Notes: generated by a model not told the origin, from the letters alone. A stretch of DNA of 64,000 bases from Anaerolineales bacterium (GCA_020634855.1 JACKAU010000009.1:310001-374000); one strand, 5' to 3'. Shown: positions 17,528 through 26,230, counted from the first letter of the stretch. Program-made: numbers and translations.

Positions 17528-18148
17528 TTACGATCTCAAAATGGCTCGTACCGGCGATCCGTCGCCGCCGACAATTTTGAGGGGGAGAGCGATGAGTTCA
17601 TACGGGCCGTCGGGCACGCCGTCGAGCAACAGCCCTTCCAATATATCGATCCTGTTCCGGCGCAGGGCGTGGTGGCCGGGTAGTTCCTTGCTGTTCATAT
17701 CATCTACCGATGGAGCATCGGTGCCGAAGAGAATTACGCCGTGGCCGGCCAACCAGTTGGCCAGTTCCGGCGAGGGGTAAACATAGTCCTCGGCGAATTT
17801 ATCGAGCGGTTTGTGGCTGGCCGGCGAGTGAATCAACAGCCGCTCAACCTGTGACCAGTCGAGACCCGGCAAGTCGGCGGGCGTCAGTGGCCCGGCCGCT
17901 TTCGTGACGGTAATCACGGTCGCCGGTCCGATAAACGGCGTCAGCGCCACTTGTTCCAGAGGCGGGGCATCATCAACAAAGTGATAAGGCGCATCGACGT
18001 GCGTCCCCATATGGCTGCTCATCGTTAGCGTTGTCACATTAACCGATTCGCCGTCAGCGATACGCATAGCGAATTGTTTGTCAAACGGCGTATCACCCGG
18101 CCAGACAGCCAGGCTGGGTGTAATCGGGCGGGTAATATCGTAAATCAT
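17528..18148 (-). CDS. kynB: Cyclase-family hydrolase, kynurenine formamidase-like
   Basis: A 206-residue member of the cyclase family. The metal-binding signature SSHMGTHVDAPYHF is present, the N-terminus MIYDITRPITPSLAVWPGD is typical of bacterial arylformamidase (KynB), and the FGTDAPSVDDMNSKELPGH segment and length match. KynB hydrolyses N-formylkynurenine in tryptophan breakdown, but relatives act on other substrates and no kynurenine genes are adjacent, so the symbol is provisional. The ATG at 18148 follows GAGG and lies 1 nt after the MaoC stop, showing coupling with that gene. Confidence 0.75.
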   Translation of the reverse strand: MIYDITRPITPSLAVWPGDTPFDKQFAMRIADGESVNVTTLTMSSHMGTHVDAPYHFVDDAPPLEQVALTPFIGPATVITVTKAAGPLTPADLPGLDWSQVERLLIHSPASHKPLDKFAEDYVYPSPELANWLAGHGVILFGTDAPSVDDMNSKELPGHHALRRNRIDILEGLLLDGVPDGPYELIALPLKIVGGDGSPVRAILRS

Positions 18149-18149
18149 C

Positions 18150-18614
18150 TTATGCCTCTTCAGGCTGCGATTTGAGTAGCATCCGCCACTCGCCCTTATG
18201 AACGACCTCTTCATTTTGGTTATAAACCCGCACTTCGAAATCGACCACACCACCGCCCAGCTTTTTCATAGCCTTAGACCCAATTACTTTTAGCCGGACG
18301 TAGATCGTATCGCCAATGAATACCGGTTTGGTAAATTTCCAGGTCAGTTCTCGAAAAGCCAGGGTGGTGCCGTCGATAAACCCCGTCTGGACGGACAGCC
18401 CGCTGGCAATCGAAGCGACCAGCATGCCGTGGGCCACCCGCTGCCCAAAGGGCGACTCCTTGGCTCCAACGGCGTCGATGTGAATAAAATTGAAATCGCC
18501 GGTCAGTCCGGCAAAGTTAACAATGTCGGTTTCGGTGATCGTGCGGGCGCTGGTTGAAAGCTCATGACCCACTTCAAACTCTTCAAAATACATGCCTCGG
18601 ACGAGGGGGGACAT
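18150..18614 (-). CDS. MaoC-like (R)-specific enoyl hydratase
   Basis: A 154-residue hot-dog-fold protein. FAGLTGDFNFIHID carries the catalytic Asp/His of the MaoC hydratase motif, followed by the AHGMLVASIASGL helix. Members hydrate (R)-enoyl-CoA or related thioesters. The start at 18614 has GGAGG 5 nt upstream; an alternative TTG at 18626 overlaps that site. The gene is directly followed, with one base between, by the kynB-like cyclase gene, so both probably act in the same degradation route, which I cannot identify. Confidence 0.85.
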   Translation of the reverse strand: MSPLVRGMYFEEFEVGHELSTSARTITETDIVNFAGLTGDFNFIHIDAVGAKESPFGQRVAHGMLVASIASGLSVQTGFIDGTTLAFRELTWKFTKPVFIGDTIYVRLKVIGSKAMKKLGGGVVDFEVRVYNQNEEVVHKGEWRMLLKSQPEEA

Positions 18615-18654
18615 AGTATCCTCCAATGTTAAGTTATTTAAGAAATAAATAGGA

Positions 18655-18710
18655 ATGTAGTGTGTAGTACGTAACGAGTAAGATGTGATTTTATGGTTTA
18701 CGCACTACAT
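18655..18710. repeat. Short inverted repeat
   Basis: Arms ATGTAGTG (18655-18662) and CACTACAT (18703-18710), with GTAC-rich sequence between, in the spacer between the PfkB and MaoC genes. Confidence 0.4.
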
Positions 18711-18764
18711 ATTATTTATCGGTATCAATACCCGTTGGGCCGATGAATAATGCTCAATTCCTAA

Positions 18765-19706
18765 CTAAATGACCAAATGCTCGTACAGCAGTTCCAGGCT
18801 CAAATCAACGCAGACGGTATCGCTGCAACTCAGGGTTAAAGCAGCGGCGCTGGCGCCCAGCCGGACGGCTTCATCGATAGGGATGTCGTTCAGAAGGCCA
18901 AAGACAACGGTGGCGGTCATGGCATCGCTCGCTCCGGTCGAGTCGATCAAATTGGTGGCCGTAGCCGGTACGTGACCGCTGGCATCGGCGGTGGCATAAA
19001 CCACACCCTCTTCGGCCAGAGTGATCAACGCAATTTTTGCGCCGGCGTTGACCAGCCGGCGGGCGGCGGCGATAGCTTCCTGTTCATCCTTAATTTCACA
19101 ATCGGCCAGGACCCGCGCTTCGGTCAAATTGGGAGTGATCATGTAAATTTGGGGCAGATAAGGCATCAATTTGCGAGCTAACCCGACTGAGGCCGGATCG
19201 GCGCACACGGGCACGTGATATCGGTCGGCCAGTTTGAAAATGGCGTCAATGGTCTCTTCAGAAAGATTGCTGTCGATGACGATCATCGCCGCCTCGGCCA
19301 GCAATTCGCGTTCGTCCTCGATCACCTGAGGCGTGATCGCTGCCAAGATTTTCATATCATCCACCGACATCACCAAATTGCCATTCTCATCTAGCAAAGC
19401 AATATAAGCCGATGTATGATGCTCGTCGGAAACAATGATATAATCGGTGTCAATCCCGATCTCGGCTGCGCTGTCGAGAATTTGCTTACCGGATTCATCA
19501 TCTCCTATGGCCGATAGCAAAACGGTATCAACACCCAAGCGCGATAGATTATCTGCCACATTTCGACCGGTGCCGCCAACCGAAACCCGAACCAGCCCTG
19601 GCGTACTTGTGCCTAGCGTCAGCGGTCCATCCGCTCGCCCCTTTGAGTCGATACCGGCCGCGCCGATAACCACTACATAAGACAACTCTTCCGTTTCTTC
19701 GCCCAT
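18765..19706 (-). CDS. PfkB-family sugar/nucleoside kinase
   Basis: A 313-residue ribokinase-fold kinase. The first PfkB signature, VSVGGTGRNVADNLSRLG, and a second signature, IDSTGASDAMTATVVFG, are present; in the latter the usual GAGD reads GASD, although the catalytic aspartate is retained. Overall pattern and length recall pseudouridine or carbohydrate kinases, but no pseudouridine glycosidase lies nearby, so the substrate is open. The start at 19706 follows AGGAGGGG; an in-frame codon at 19730 lacks a site. Confidence 0.82.
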   Translation of the reverse strand: MGEETEELSYVVVIGAAGIDSKGRADGPLTLGTSTPGLVRVSVGGTGRNVADNLSRLGVDTVLLSAIGDDESGKQILDSAAEIGIDTDYIIVSDEHHTSAYIALLDENGNLVMSVDDMKILAAITPQVIEDERELLAEAAMIVIDSNLSEETIDAIFKLADRYHVPVCADPASVGLARKLMPYLPQIYMITPNLTEARVLADCEIKDEQEAIAAARRLVNAGAKIALITLAEEGVVYATADASGHVPATATNLIDSTGASDAMTATVVFGLLNDIPIDEAVRLGASAAALTLSCSDTVCVDLSLELLYEHLVI

Positions 19707-20067
19707 AATTCCCCTCCTACCAACACTCAATGCCTTATGGTGCTTAATATATCACAAGATGAAGCGGATGCAAAAGTATTACAAAATTCCTTTCCATGCG
19801 AAGAAAGTTTAACAATCTTAGAGTACTGGCCTTGATACTATTATCCTATGGCAAATCGCCTGGTTTTGACGCATACTTCATTATATAAAGCGTCATAAAC
19901 GGGTCTATTAAGCTCAATATAAATTATTTTGATCGTCCGGTGTAGCCGAATCGAAGGCTGTTATTATCCTAATTTCGGCTGTCGAGCTAAGACCTCTATT
20001 TTACGGATAATGAACAAGCCAACCTGTCTTGAGTGGATGGGCTATAGGAGTGGGGAAGGAGTTTTAG
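19707..20067. other. Gene-free spacer
   Basis: About 360 bp, AT-rich, between divergent genes. It must hold promoters for both, but none is convincing; only the AAGGAG site of the next gene is clear. Confidence 0.5.
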
Positions 20068-20466
20068 GTGAACACACCAAAGTCTCGAATTTTAATCGCC
20101 GATCCCGATCCGGATGTGAGCGAAACGTTACAGCTTTACTTTTCGGCCAACGGACATGAAACCCAAACCGTGCCTCAGGCCAACGATATCATCAAAACGG
20201 CGCGCCAGTGGCAGCCGAATGCAATTTTAGTCAGCACAGAACTCACCGATAAAAACCCCTACCAGATCTGCCGCGAACTGTTGGAAGACACCTTAACCGC
20301 CCATATTCCTATCATCATGCTTCTCCACCTCGATGAACGCTACGTCCGGCTGGAAGCCCTGGAAACCGGCGTTGATGATATTGTGACTAAACCGATTGAT
20401 ATTGAAGAACTGCGCTTACGAGTCGAAGCCGCCATTCGCCTCTCGACCCTGCGCATGCAGGTTTAA
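20068..20466 (+). CDS. Stand-alone degenerate receiver domain
   Basis: A 132-residue CheY-like fold. The acidic pocket DPDPD near residue 12 and the lysine of VTKPID near residue 110 are kept, but the phospho-acceptor position reads ILVSTELTD, where an aspartate is normally expected in place of the serine or threonine. It is therefore probably a pseudo-receiver that is not phosphorylated in the usual way. The start is GTG 20068, six nt after AAGGAG. No kinase or output domain is adjacent. It may act by protein-protein interaction. Confidence 0.8.
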   Translation: MNTPKSRILIADPDPDVSETLQLYFSANGHETQTVPQANDIIKTARQWQPNAILVSTELTDKNPYQICRELLEDTLTAHIPIIMLLHLDERYVRLEALETGVDDIVTKPIDIEELRLRVEAAIRLSTLRMQV

Positions 20467-20497
20467 TATCAGCGATACATCGGAGTGATAGTTTGTA

Positions 20498-20537
20498 GTA
20501 ATGGCTTTAGCCCTAACAGTACGGCTAAAGCCATTAC
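20498..20537. terminator. Strong hairpin after receiver gene
   Basis: Perfect 15-bp arms GTAATGGCTTTAGCC / GGCTAAAGCCATTAC around a 10-nt loop. No T-run follows, so it may be a dispersed palindrome or a factor-assisted terminator rather than a classical one. Confidence 0.5.
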
Positions 20538-20599
20538 TGCCAATTAACCCCATCGACGTCCCGTTATTTTTTTGCAGTTTAATTGACTACGAGTACCAT

Positions 20600-20640
20600 A
20601 TACGGTTATCTGACTAAATCAGAGGCCGTATTTTTATTTT
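20600..20640 (+). promoter_or_regulatory. Possible attenuator hairpin before aspartate kinase
   Basis: ATACGG / CCGTAT arms enclose an inner TCTGA / TCAGA helix, followed by TTTTATTTT and then the ribosome binding site of the kinase. The layout matches a terminator or attenuator in the leader. No leader peptide or known lysine riboswitch is seen. Confidence 0.5.
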
Positions 20641-20653
20641 CAGGAGAGACACC

Positions 20654-22063
20654 TTGCTAATCGTCATGAAATTTGGCGGCACTTCCGTCGGTAGTGTCGA
20701 TGCCCTCAAAAACGTTGTGAAAATTGTATCCGATGCCCGGCAAAACGGCCACGAGATTGTGGTGGTGGTGTCGGCTATGAGCGGGGTTACCAATTTGCTG
20801 TTAAACGCCGCGGCTCAAGCCGAAGTTGGCCATGAAGAGATCGCTCATCAGGCCAAAACCGAAATTGCCCACAAACACGCCGAAGCCACCCTTCATTTCC
20901 TCGATCATACCCCCGAACGTGACGCGGTCTTGGCTGAGATCAATACGCTGCTCGATGAATTCGAAGCGTTGTGTCACGGTATTTGTGTGTTAGGCGAATT
21001 GACTCCCCGAGCGCTCGATGTGATCGGCGGCCTGGGTGAGCGGATGAACGCGCCCCAGGTGGCGGCCATTTTGAACCGGGCCGGCCTCCCCGCCGCCAGT
21101 ATCGAAGCCACCCAACTCATTGTCACCGACAACTGTTTTGGCTCGGCTATACCTTTGATCGACGAGACTGAAGCCAACACGCAGGCCAGGCTGCGGCCTC
21201 TGCTTGACGCTGGGAAAATTCCGGTAGTTACCGGTTTCATTGGGTCCACGGAAGACGGTATCCCGACCACCTTGGGTCGAGGCGGCAGCGATTACAGCGC
21301 CACCATTTTAGGCCGCGCCCTCGGCGCCGACGAGGTCTGGATTTGGACCGATGTCAACGGCGTGATGACGGCCGACCCGCGCGTGGTACCCGAAGCCCAT
21401 CCCATCAGCCATCTATCTTACGCCGAAATTAGCGAACTGTCCTACTTTGGGGCTAAAGTGCTGCACTCGCAGGCCATTCGCCCGGCTCGGCGGGTCAACA
21501 TGCCCGTGCGCATTTTGAATACGTTTGCACCGGATCACCCCGGTACCCTCATCACCGCCGATTACAAAAATAACGGTAAAACCGTCAAAGCTGTGACAGC
21601 TATCAAAAATATGAGTTTGGTCACCGTGAGTGGGCCGGGGATGATCGGCATCACCGGCGTGGCCGGTCGCACCTTTACCGCTGTGGCCCGCACCAGTACC
21701 AATGTGCTGATGATCAGCCAGGCCTCGTCAGAACAGTCGATCTGTTTTGTCATCCCCACCTCGGATGTGCCGAAAGTGGTTGCCTCTTTAGAAGCAGAAC
21801 TAATCCGCGAAATCGAACGGCGCGATCTGGAGCAGATTAAATGGGAAGAGGACACCGTCATTCTGGCCGTAGTTGGTGCGGGGATGAAAGGCCAGCCGGG
21901 CGTCAGTGGGCGACTTTTTGGCGCGTTGGGTCAGGAAAAAATCAACATCATTGCCATTGCCCAGGGCAGCAGCGAATTCAACATCTCGCTCGTCGTGGCT
22001 CAAGGCGAAGCTGATCTCGCCGTCAAAGCGATCCATCGCGAATTTAAATTGGAAAAACCGTAA
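20654..22063 (+). CDS. lysC: Aspartate kinase
   Basis: A 469-residue monofunctional aspartokinase, catalysing the first step toward lysine, threonine and methionine. The N-terminal KFGGTSVGS motif, the GRGGSDYSATILG active-site segment, and two C-terminal ACT domains (VTVSGPGMIGITGVAGRTF and VAVVGAGMKG-like repeat) point to feedback control by an amino acid. No homoserine dehydrogenase is fused. The start is TTG at 20654, seven nt after GGAG, giving the family N-terminus; the ATG four codons later is an alternative. A hairpin with a T-run lies immediately upstream. Confidence 0.93.
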   Translation: MLIVMKFGGTSVGSVDALKNVVKIVSDARQNGHEIVVVVSAMSGVTNLLLNAAAQAEVGHEEIAHQAKTEIAHKHAEATLHFLDHTPERDAVLAEINTLLDEFEALCHGICVLGELTPRALDVIGGLGERMNAPQVAAILNRAGLPAASIEATQLIVTDNCFGSAIPLIDETEANTQARLRPLLDAGKIPVVTGFIGSTEDGIPTTLGRGGSDYSATILGRALGADEVWIWTDVNGVMTADPRVVPEAHPISHLSYAEISELSYFGAKVLHSQAIRPARRVNMPVRILNTFAPDHPGTLITADYKNNGKTVKAVTAIKNMSLVTVSGPGMIGITGVAGRTFTAVARTSTNVLMISQASSEQSICFVIPTSDVPKVVASLEAELIREIERRDLEQIKWEEDTVILAVVGAGMKGQPGVSGRLFGALGQEKINIIAIAQGSSEFNISLVVAQGEADLAVKAIHREFKLEKP

Positions 22064-22070
22064 CAATAGG

Positions 22071-22162
22071 TTGGTCCAGTTTTCGCGATTTGGTCGAGAA
22101 AGCAGCTCAAATGGGCAGACGGGTTTGGTGGTAACACGACCACGATAAGGAAACTGGATCAA
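22071..22162. repeat. Inverted repeat after aspartate kinase
   Basis: Arms TTGGTCCAGTTT and AAACTGGATCAA pair at 11 of 12 positions across 68 bp, between lysC and the next promoter. Confidence 0.4.
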
Positions 22163-22204
22163 TCTTAGGTCATAGTGAGAATTGCTACCGAAAATCGATT
22201 TTCG

Positions 22205-22233
22205 TTGACAGTAAATTACCTTCGTGGTACAAT
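22205..22233 (+). promoter_or_regulatory. Promoter of the phosphoesterase-pheA operon
   Basis: TTGACA (22205-22210), 17 bp, TACAAT (22228-22233) with an upstream TGG giving an extended -10. It precedes a run of four overlapping or abutting genes. Confidence 0.75.
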
Positions 22234-22262
22234 TGCTCCATCCCAGGTTAACGTAAGATTAG

Positions 22263-22901
22263 GTGAAGATCCTATTTGTTAGTGATAAGGTTGTTGAACA
22301 CATCTATAGTCCTATGGCGGCGGACAAATATCGAGGCGTCGATCTGGCCGTAGGGTGTGGAGATTTACCTTATTACTACCTGGAATACATTCAAACAGTA
22401 CTTAATGTCTCCCTAATCTACGTTCACGGCAACCACGATCCGGAGCAAGAGTATCTCTCAGACGGCTCGATTGTGACCGGCCCCCAAGGGGGGATCAACC
22501 TTCACTGCAAAACTTACAATGCCAATAACTTGCTGATGGCCGGCCTGGAAGGCTCTATCCGCTATCGGCGAGGCAGTTTTCAGTATAGCCAGCAAGAGAT
22601 GTGGACTAACACATTTCTGCATCTCGTACCGCGCTTTTTGATTAACAAACTCCAATACGGGCGTTATCTGGATGTACTTGTGACCCACTCACCGCCGTTT
22701 GGTATTCATAATGGGGATGATCGCGTTCACATCGGCTTCAAATCATTTTTATGGCTGATGAAAACATTCAAACCTCAATACCTGATTCACGGTCATCGAC
22801 ACATTTACAATCCCGCTGAAATTATCGAAACACAGTTCTATGAAACCAAAGTGGTCAATATTTATCCCTATCGAGTCTTAGATATTGAGGTTCCTATATG
22901 A
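22263..22901 (+). CDS. Calcineurin-like metallophosphoesterase
   Basis: A 212-residue phosphoesterase. Motifs GCGDLP, HGNHDPE, VTHSPPFG and IHGHRHIYN supply most of the dinuclear metal site. The first motif reads SDKVV, lacking the usual D-x-H histidine, so metal binding or activity may be altered. The start is GTG 22263 and its ribosome binding site is weak. Its stop overlaps the pheA start by 4 bp (ATGA), so the two are translationally coupled, although no functional link to phenylalanine synthesis is known to me. Confidence 0.82.
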   Translation: MKILFVSDKVVEHIYSPMAADKYRGVDLAVGCGDLPYYYLEYIQTVLNVSLIYVHGNHDPEQEYLSDGSIVTGPQGGINLHCKTYNANNLLMAGLEGSIRYRRGSFQYSQQEMWTNTFLHLVPRFLINKLQYGRYLDVLVTHSPPFGIHNGDDRVHIGFKSFLWLMKTFKPQYLIHGHRHIYNPAEIIETQFYETKVVNIYPYRVLDIEVPI

Positions 22902-23731
22902 GTGACCATCCGCTGCGTGTAGCCGTGTTGGGGGGGCCGGGTACGTATACCGATGCGGCCGCCGGCACCTTTTTTGGCGACTCTATTCAAATCATCGGCA
23001 AAAGCGATTTCGATGGCATCTTTGAGGCGGTCAGTACCGGCCAGGTCGAACGGGGCATCGTGCCCATTGAAAATTCATTGGCCGGCAGCATCCATCGCAA
23101 TTACGATCTGCTCCTGCGCCATGATTTGTCGATTATCGGTGAAACGCAAATTCACATTGCTCACCAGTTGATTGCCCTGCCCGGCGTTGAACTGGCCGAT
23201 GTCAAAAAGGTTTACTCGCATCCCCAACCGTTGGCCCAGTGTGAGCAAACCCTGTCTAATTTGCTGCCGGAAGCCGAGCAGATATCCGCCCGCGATACCG
23301 TCAGCAGCGTAAAACAGCTCATCGAACAAAACATTACCGATGGCGCCGCTCTGGCCAGCGAACGCGCGGCTCAAATCTATAATCTGAATATTATCAAAGC
23401 CAACATGCAAGACAATTCGGAAAACTATACCCGATTTGTCGCCATCTCCCCCGAACCGGTCGCGCCTCCGGCCGATGCCAAGACGTCCATCGTCTACTCT
23501 ATGGACAACCTTCCCGGTTCACTCTTTAAAAGTCTGGCCGTCTTCGCCCTGCGTGATATCGATCTGACCAAAATCGAGTCTCGCCCGCTTCAGGGTAAAC
23601 GCTGGCAGTACTTCTTTTATATCGATTTTTTGGGCAGCATGGCCGAAGAACGCTGCCAGAACGCGCTCAACCATCTCCAGGAGATAACCACCTTTTTCAA
23701 GGTGCTAGGCTCTTATCCTAGAGGATGTTAA
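22898..23731 (+). CDS. pheA: Prephenate dehydratase
   Basis: A 277-residue monofunctional PDT that converts prephenate to phenylpyruvate in phenylalanine synthesis. Recognised from VPIENSLAGSIHRNYDLLL, the YSHPQPLAQCEQ loop and the C-terminal ACT domain with the ESRPLQGKRWQYFFYIDF motif that binds phenylalanine for feedback control. No chorismate mutase domain is present. It is the second gene of a four-gene operon, overlapping the phosphoesterase by 4 bp and followed 3 bp later by the LOG-family gene. Confidence 0.95.
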   Translation: MSDHPLRVAVLGGPGTYTDAAAGTFFGDSIQIIGKSDFDGIFEAVSTGQVERGIVPIENSLAGSIHRNYDLLLRHDLSIIGETQIHIAHQLIALPGVELADVKKVYSHPQPLAQCEQTLSNLLPEAEQISARDTVSSVKQLIEQNITDGAALASERAAQIYNLNIIKANMQDNSENYTRFVAISPEPVAPPADAKTSIVYSMDNLPGSLFKSLAVFALRDIDLTKIESRPLQGKRWQYFFYIDFLGSMAEERCQNALNHLQEITTFFKVLGSYPRGC

Positions 23732-23734
23732 CCG

Positions 23735-24301
23735 GTGACTCCCACACAGAAAGTTGTCAGTGTTTTTGGCAGCAGCGCCCCCCAACCTCTCAGCGCTGAT
23801 TATGAATCGGCGCGAACGGTAGGTCAACTCCTGGCCCGCGCCGGCTGTATTGTCCAGACAGGTGGCTACTCCGGCATCATGGCTGCGGCCAGTCAGGGGG
23901 CGGTGGAGGTGGGCGGCCACACCATTGGCGTTACCAGCGCCCAAATTGAAACGTTTCGGCCGGCGCCGGCCAATGAATGGGTGAAGGAAGAAATTAAACA
24001 CCAAACGCTGCGAGATCGGCTGCTCTATTTGATTGAAAATTGTGATGGTGTAATTGTAATGCCCGGCGGCATTGGCACCTTATCAGAAATGTCCTTAATT
24101 TGGAGTTTTGTCCAAACCGGCGAGCTAGCGCCGCTGCCGATTATAACGGTTGGCGGCCTGTGGCAGCGTACCCTGGCCGCCTTTATCGATCCAGCCTACA
24201 TCAAACCCGCCCATCGAGACCTGATCACCCCCACCCGTACCGCTCAAGAAGCGGTGGCGGCTCTACTGGCTCACTTCAAAACAGAAAGAGATGAATCATG
24301 A
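23735..24301 (+). CDS. LOG-family protein
   Basis: A 188-residue Rossmann-fold protein with QTGGYSGIMAAASQGA and the PGGIGTLSEM motif of LOG-type cytokinin-riboside 5'-monophosphate phosphoribohydrolases and their bacterial relatives (TIGR00725-like), which bind nucleotide monophosphates. The start is GTG 23735 with AGAGGA upstream. It overlaps the following acetyltransferase gene by 4 bp (ATGA). The true substrate in this organism is unknown; hydrolysis of non-canonical nucleotides is plausible. Confidence 0.82.
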   Translation: MTPTQKVVSVFGSSAPQPLSADYESARTVGQLLARAGCIVQTGGYSGIMAAASQGAVEVGGHTIGVTSAQIETFRPAPANEWVKEEIKHQTLRDRLLYLIENCDGVIVMPGGIGTLSEMSLIWSFVQTGELAPLPIITVGGLWQRTLAAFIDPAYIKPAHRDLITPTRTAQEAVAALLAHFKTERDES

Positions 24302-25524
24302 ACATCGACACCGTCATTGTTAGACCGGCTCAATCCAATGAAGAAGAGATCATCGCTCAAATTCGGGCCATTGGCTTTGGCCATGATAAGAATAAAACAT
24401 TGGCGGCGCTCAGAAGCGATCCTCGCTATGACTTGTCCGATGTTCTGGTGGCCGAATTTGGCGGTAAAGTCGTCGGCACGGCCACGGTTTTTCCGGCCAA
24501 AATGTGGCTGAGCGGCGTTCCGGTCAAGGTTGGCGCTGTCGCCGGGGTGTCGGTGCTGCCGGAGTTTCGCCGCAAGGGGATCGGAGCCAAAATGATGCGG
24601 TTTGCTATTTTGCGCGCTTACAGCGATCGCCAGGCGATGTCAGCCCTTTTTCCTTTTTCCCATAAATATTACAACAAATTCGATTACAAAACCGTCGGTG
24701 ATCTGCACGCCTATATGTTGCACCGGACCAATATTATGGCTACCTATACCGGCCCCGGTCAGGTGCGGCCTTTTCACCCTAATGATTTGCGAATTATCCG
24801 CGTCATGTACAAAGGCCAAATGACCTGGCACAACGGCTGGTTCACCCGCACCGATGCCTGGTGGGATAAGCTGATTAAAAGTTGGTCTAAAATTGTGGTC
24901 TTTGATCACGATGGCATGATTGAAGGCTACATTGCCTACGATCTTCGCACCAACAGCAAAAACGAGTCGGTTCTTCATATTAAAGAGATGTTCGCGCCCG
25001 AAGGGCCGGCTTATCAAGCCTTGAGTAGTTATCTAGCCACCCAGACCGAAGCCGATGTCATCGAATACTTAGCGCCGCCCAATACCCTGCTGCGCCACAG
25101 CCTTCGCCAGCCCGTAGCGCACAACGCTCAGAATCGAGGCTGGCTCTTTAATGATTTATGCCACATCACACCGGGACCTGTCGCCCGCATTATTCACGTT
25201 CCGGAAGCCTTCACCGCTCGGTTTTACACGCGCGGCATGTCCGGCGAGCGAGTATTCAAAATCACCGACCCGCTCCTCCCAGCCAACGAAGAGCCGATTC
25301 GCTTCCGTCTGGTTGACGGCCGCCCCGAAACCCAACTGGCCAGCGACGCCAAAATTCAAGTGGAAACCGATATCGGCACGTTGACCCAAGTGTTATGCGG
25401 TTATCTAAAAGCAAAAGATGCTAACCTGTTGGGCCGCTTCAAGGCCAGCGAAGATACCTGCTCTTGGCTGGATCAAATCATTGCCGACTCGCCGCTGTAT
25501 ATTCAGGGTGGTGATTGGTTTTAA
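24298..25524 (+). CDS. Eis-like GNAT acetyltransferase
   Basis: A 408-residue Eis-family protein: an N-terminal GNAT domain with the acetyl-CoA loop VSVLPEFRRKGIGAKMM, a second degenerate GNAT half, and a C-terminal SCP2-like region (VFKITDPLLPANEEPIRFRLVDG onward). Eis-type enzymes acetylate several amines on aminoglycosides or protein lysines; the natural substrate here is unknown. It is the last gene of the phosphoesterase-pheA-LOG operon, coupled through an ATGA overlap. Confidence 0.88.
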   Translation: MNIDTVIVRPAQSNEEEIIAQIRAIGFGHDKNKTLAALRSDPRYDLSDVLVAEFGGKVVGTATVFPAKMWLSGVPVKVGAVAGVSVLPEFRRKGIGAKMMRFAILRAYSDRQAMSALFPFSHKYYNKFDYKTVGDLHAYMLHRTNIMATYTGPGQVRPFHPNDLRIIRVMYKGQMTWHNGWFTRTDAWWDKLIKSWSKIVVFDHDGMIEGYIAYDLRTNSKNESVLHIKEMFAPEGPAYQALSSYLATQTEADVIEYLAPPNTLLRHSLRQPVAHNAQNRGWLFNDLCHITPGPVARIIHVPEAFTARFYTRGMSGERVFKITDPLLPANEEPIRFRLVDGRPETQLASDAKIQVETDIGTLTQVLCGYLKAKDANLLGRFKASEDTCSWLDQIIADSPLYIQGGDWF

Positions 25525-25537
25525 GATTAAGTTTTAT

Positions 25538-25566
25538 TTGACAGATTAAGCAAAAAGTTGTATAAT
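25538..25566 (+). promoter_or_regulatory. Consensus sigma-70 promoter of csp gene
   Basis: TTGACA at 25538-25543, exactly 17 bp, TATAAT at 25561-25566: a perfect match in both hexamers and spacing. Predicted start is near 25573, giving a leader of about 90 nt, long enough for a cold-responsive structure. Confidence 0.9.
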
Positions 25567-25664
25567 ATTTCACAAATCTGTTGTGGAATAGTGACGCGAA
25601 GTCGCAGGGTAAGTCCACCTGGCGGCTTTTTTGTTGCATATCAATTGTTGGAGGAAAATCGATT

Positions 25665-25874
25665 ATGTCTCAGCGAATTTCAGGTACGGTTAAATGGTTT
25701 GATGCGTCGAAAGGTTATGGTTATATCGACGCCGGTTTGAACGAAGATGTATTCGTATACTACCAGTCCATCAAAGGTGAAGGGCTACGAAACCTGCTGG
25801 AAGGCGATCATGTCGAATTCGATATGGTGCGCAAACCCAGCGGCCCGGTTGCGCTTGACGTTACCCGAGCGTAG
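25665..25874 (+). CDS. Cold shock protein (CspA family)
   Basis: A 69-residue single cold-shock domain. GTVKWFDASKGYGYID holds RNP1 (KGYGYI) and EDVFVYYQSI holds RNP2, with tyrosines replacing the usual phenylalanines at some RNA-stacking positions. It acts as a single-stranded nucleic-acid chaperone in the cytoplasm. The ATG at 25665 is 10 nt after GGAGG. Its perfect promoter suggests one of the most highly expressed genes in the window, and its leader of about 90 nt could be the site of temperature control. Confidence 0.93.
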   Translation: MSQRISGTVKWFDASKGYGYIDAGLNEDVFVYYQSIKGEGLRNLLEGDHVEFDMVRKPSGPVALDVTRA

Positions 25875-25905
25875 TATTTTTAGATCGGGTGAGTGTTAGG
25901 GACTG

Positions 25906-25970
25906 GCTCCGAGGCGTCTCGGAGCTTGCCAATGAAACTCCAGGAGTCTAAAATTGTTTTTAGACTCCTG
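25906..25970 (+). terminator. Two hairpins downstream of csp
   Basis: GCTCCGAG / CTCGGAGC (25906-25925) and CAGGAGTCTAAAA / TTTTAGACTCCTG (25941-25970). The second has an internal T-run in its 3' arm. Together they probably end the csp transcript. Confidence 0.6.
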
Positions 25971-26129
25971 CCTCAGCCCCCCTCTCTGCTTCTGATATAC
26001 TCTTTTGGACAATCACATCAGGTTGACAATCAATCGGAATAAACCAACGATTCGTTTACCGCGCAAAAACCTCGCGTGTAAAGTCTCTGTTTGATCTTAA
26101 CATTCGCATTCAACTGACCAACAGCTTAC

Positions 26130-26230
<101 letters not shown>

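Noticed and set aside
20542..20653. Lysine riboswitch before aspartate kinase
   Set aside because: The leader is too short and the conserved five-helix aptamer is not recognisable; only a hairpin with a T-run is present.
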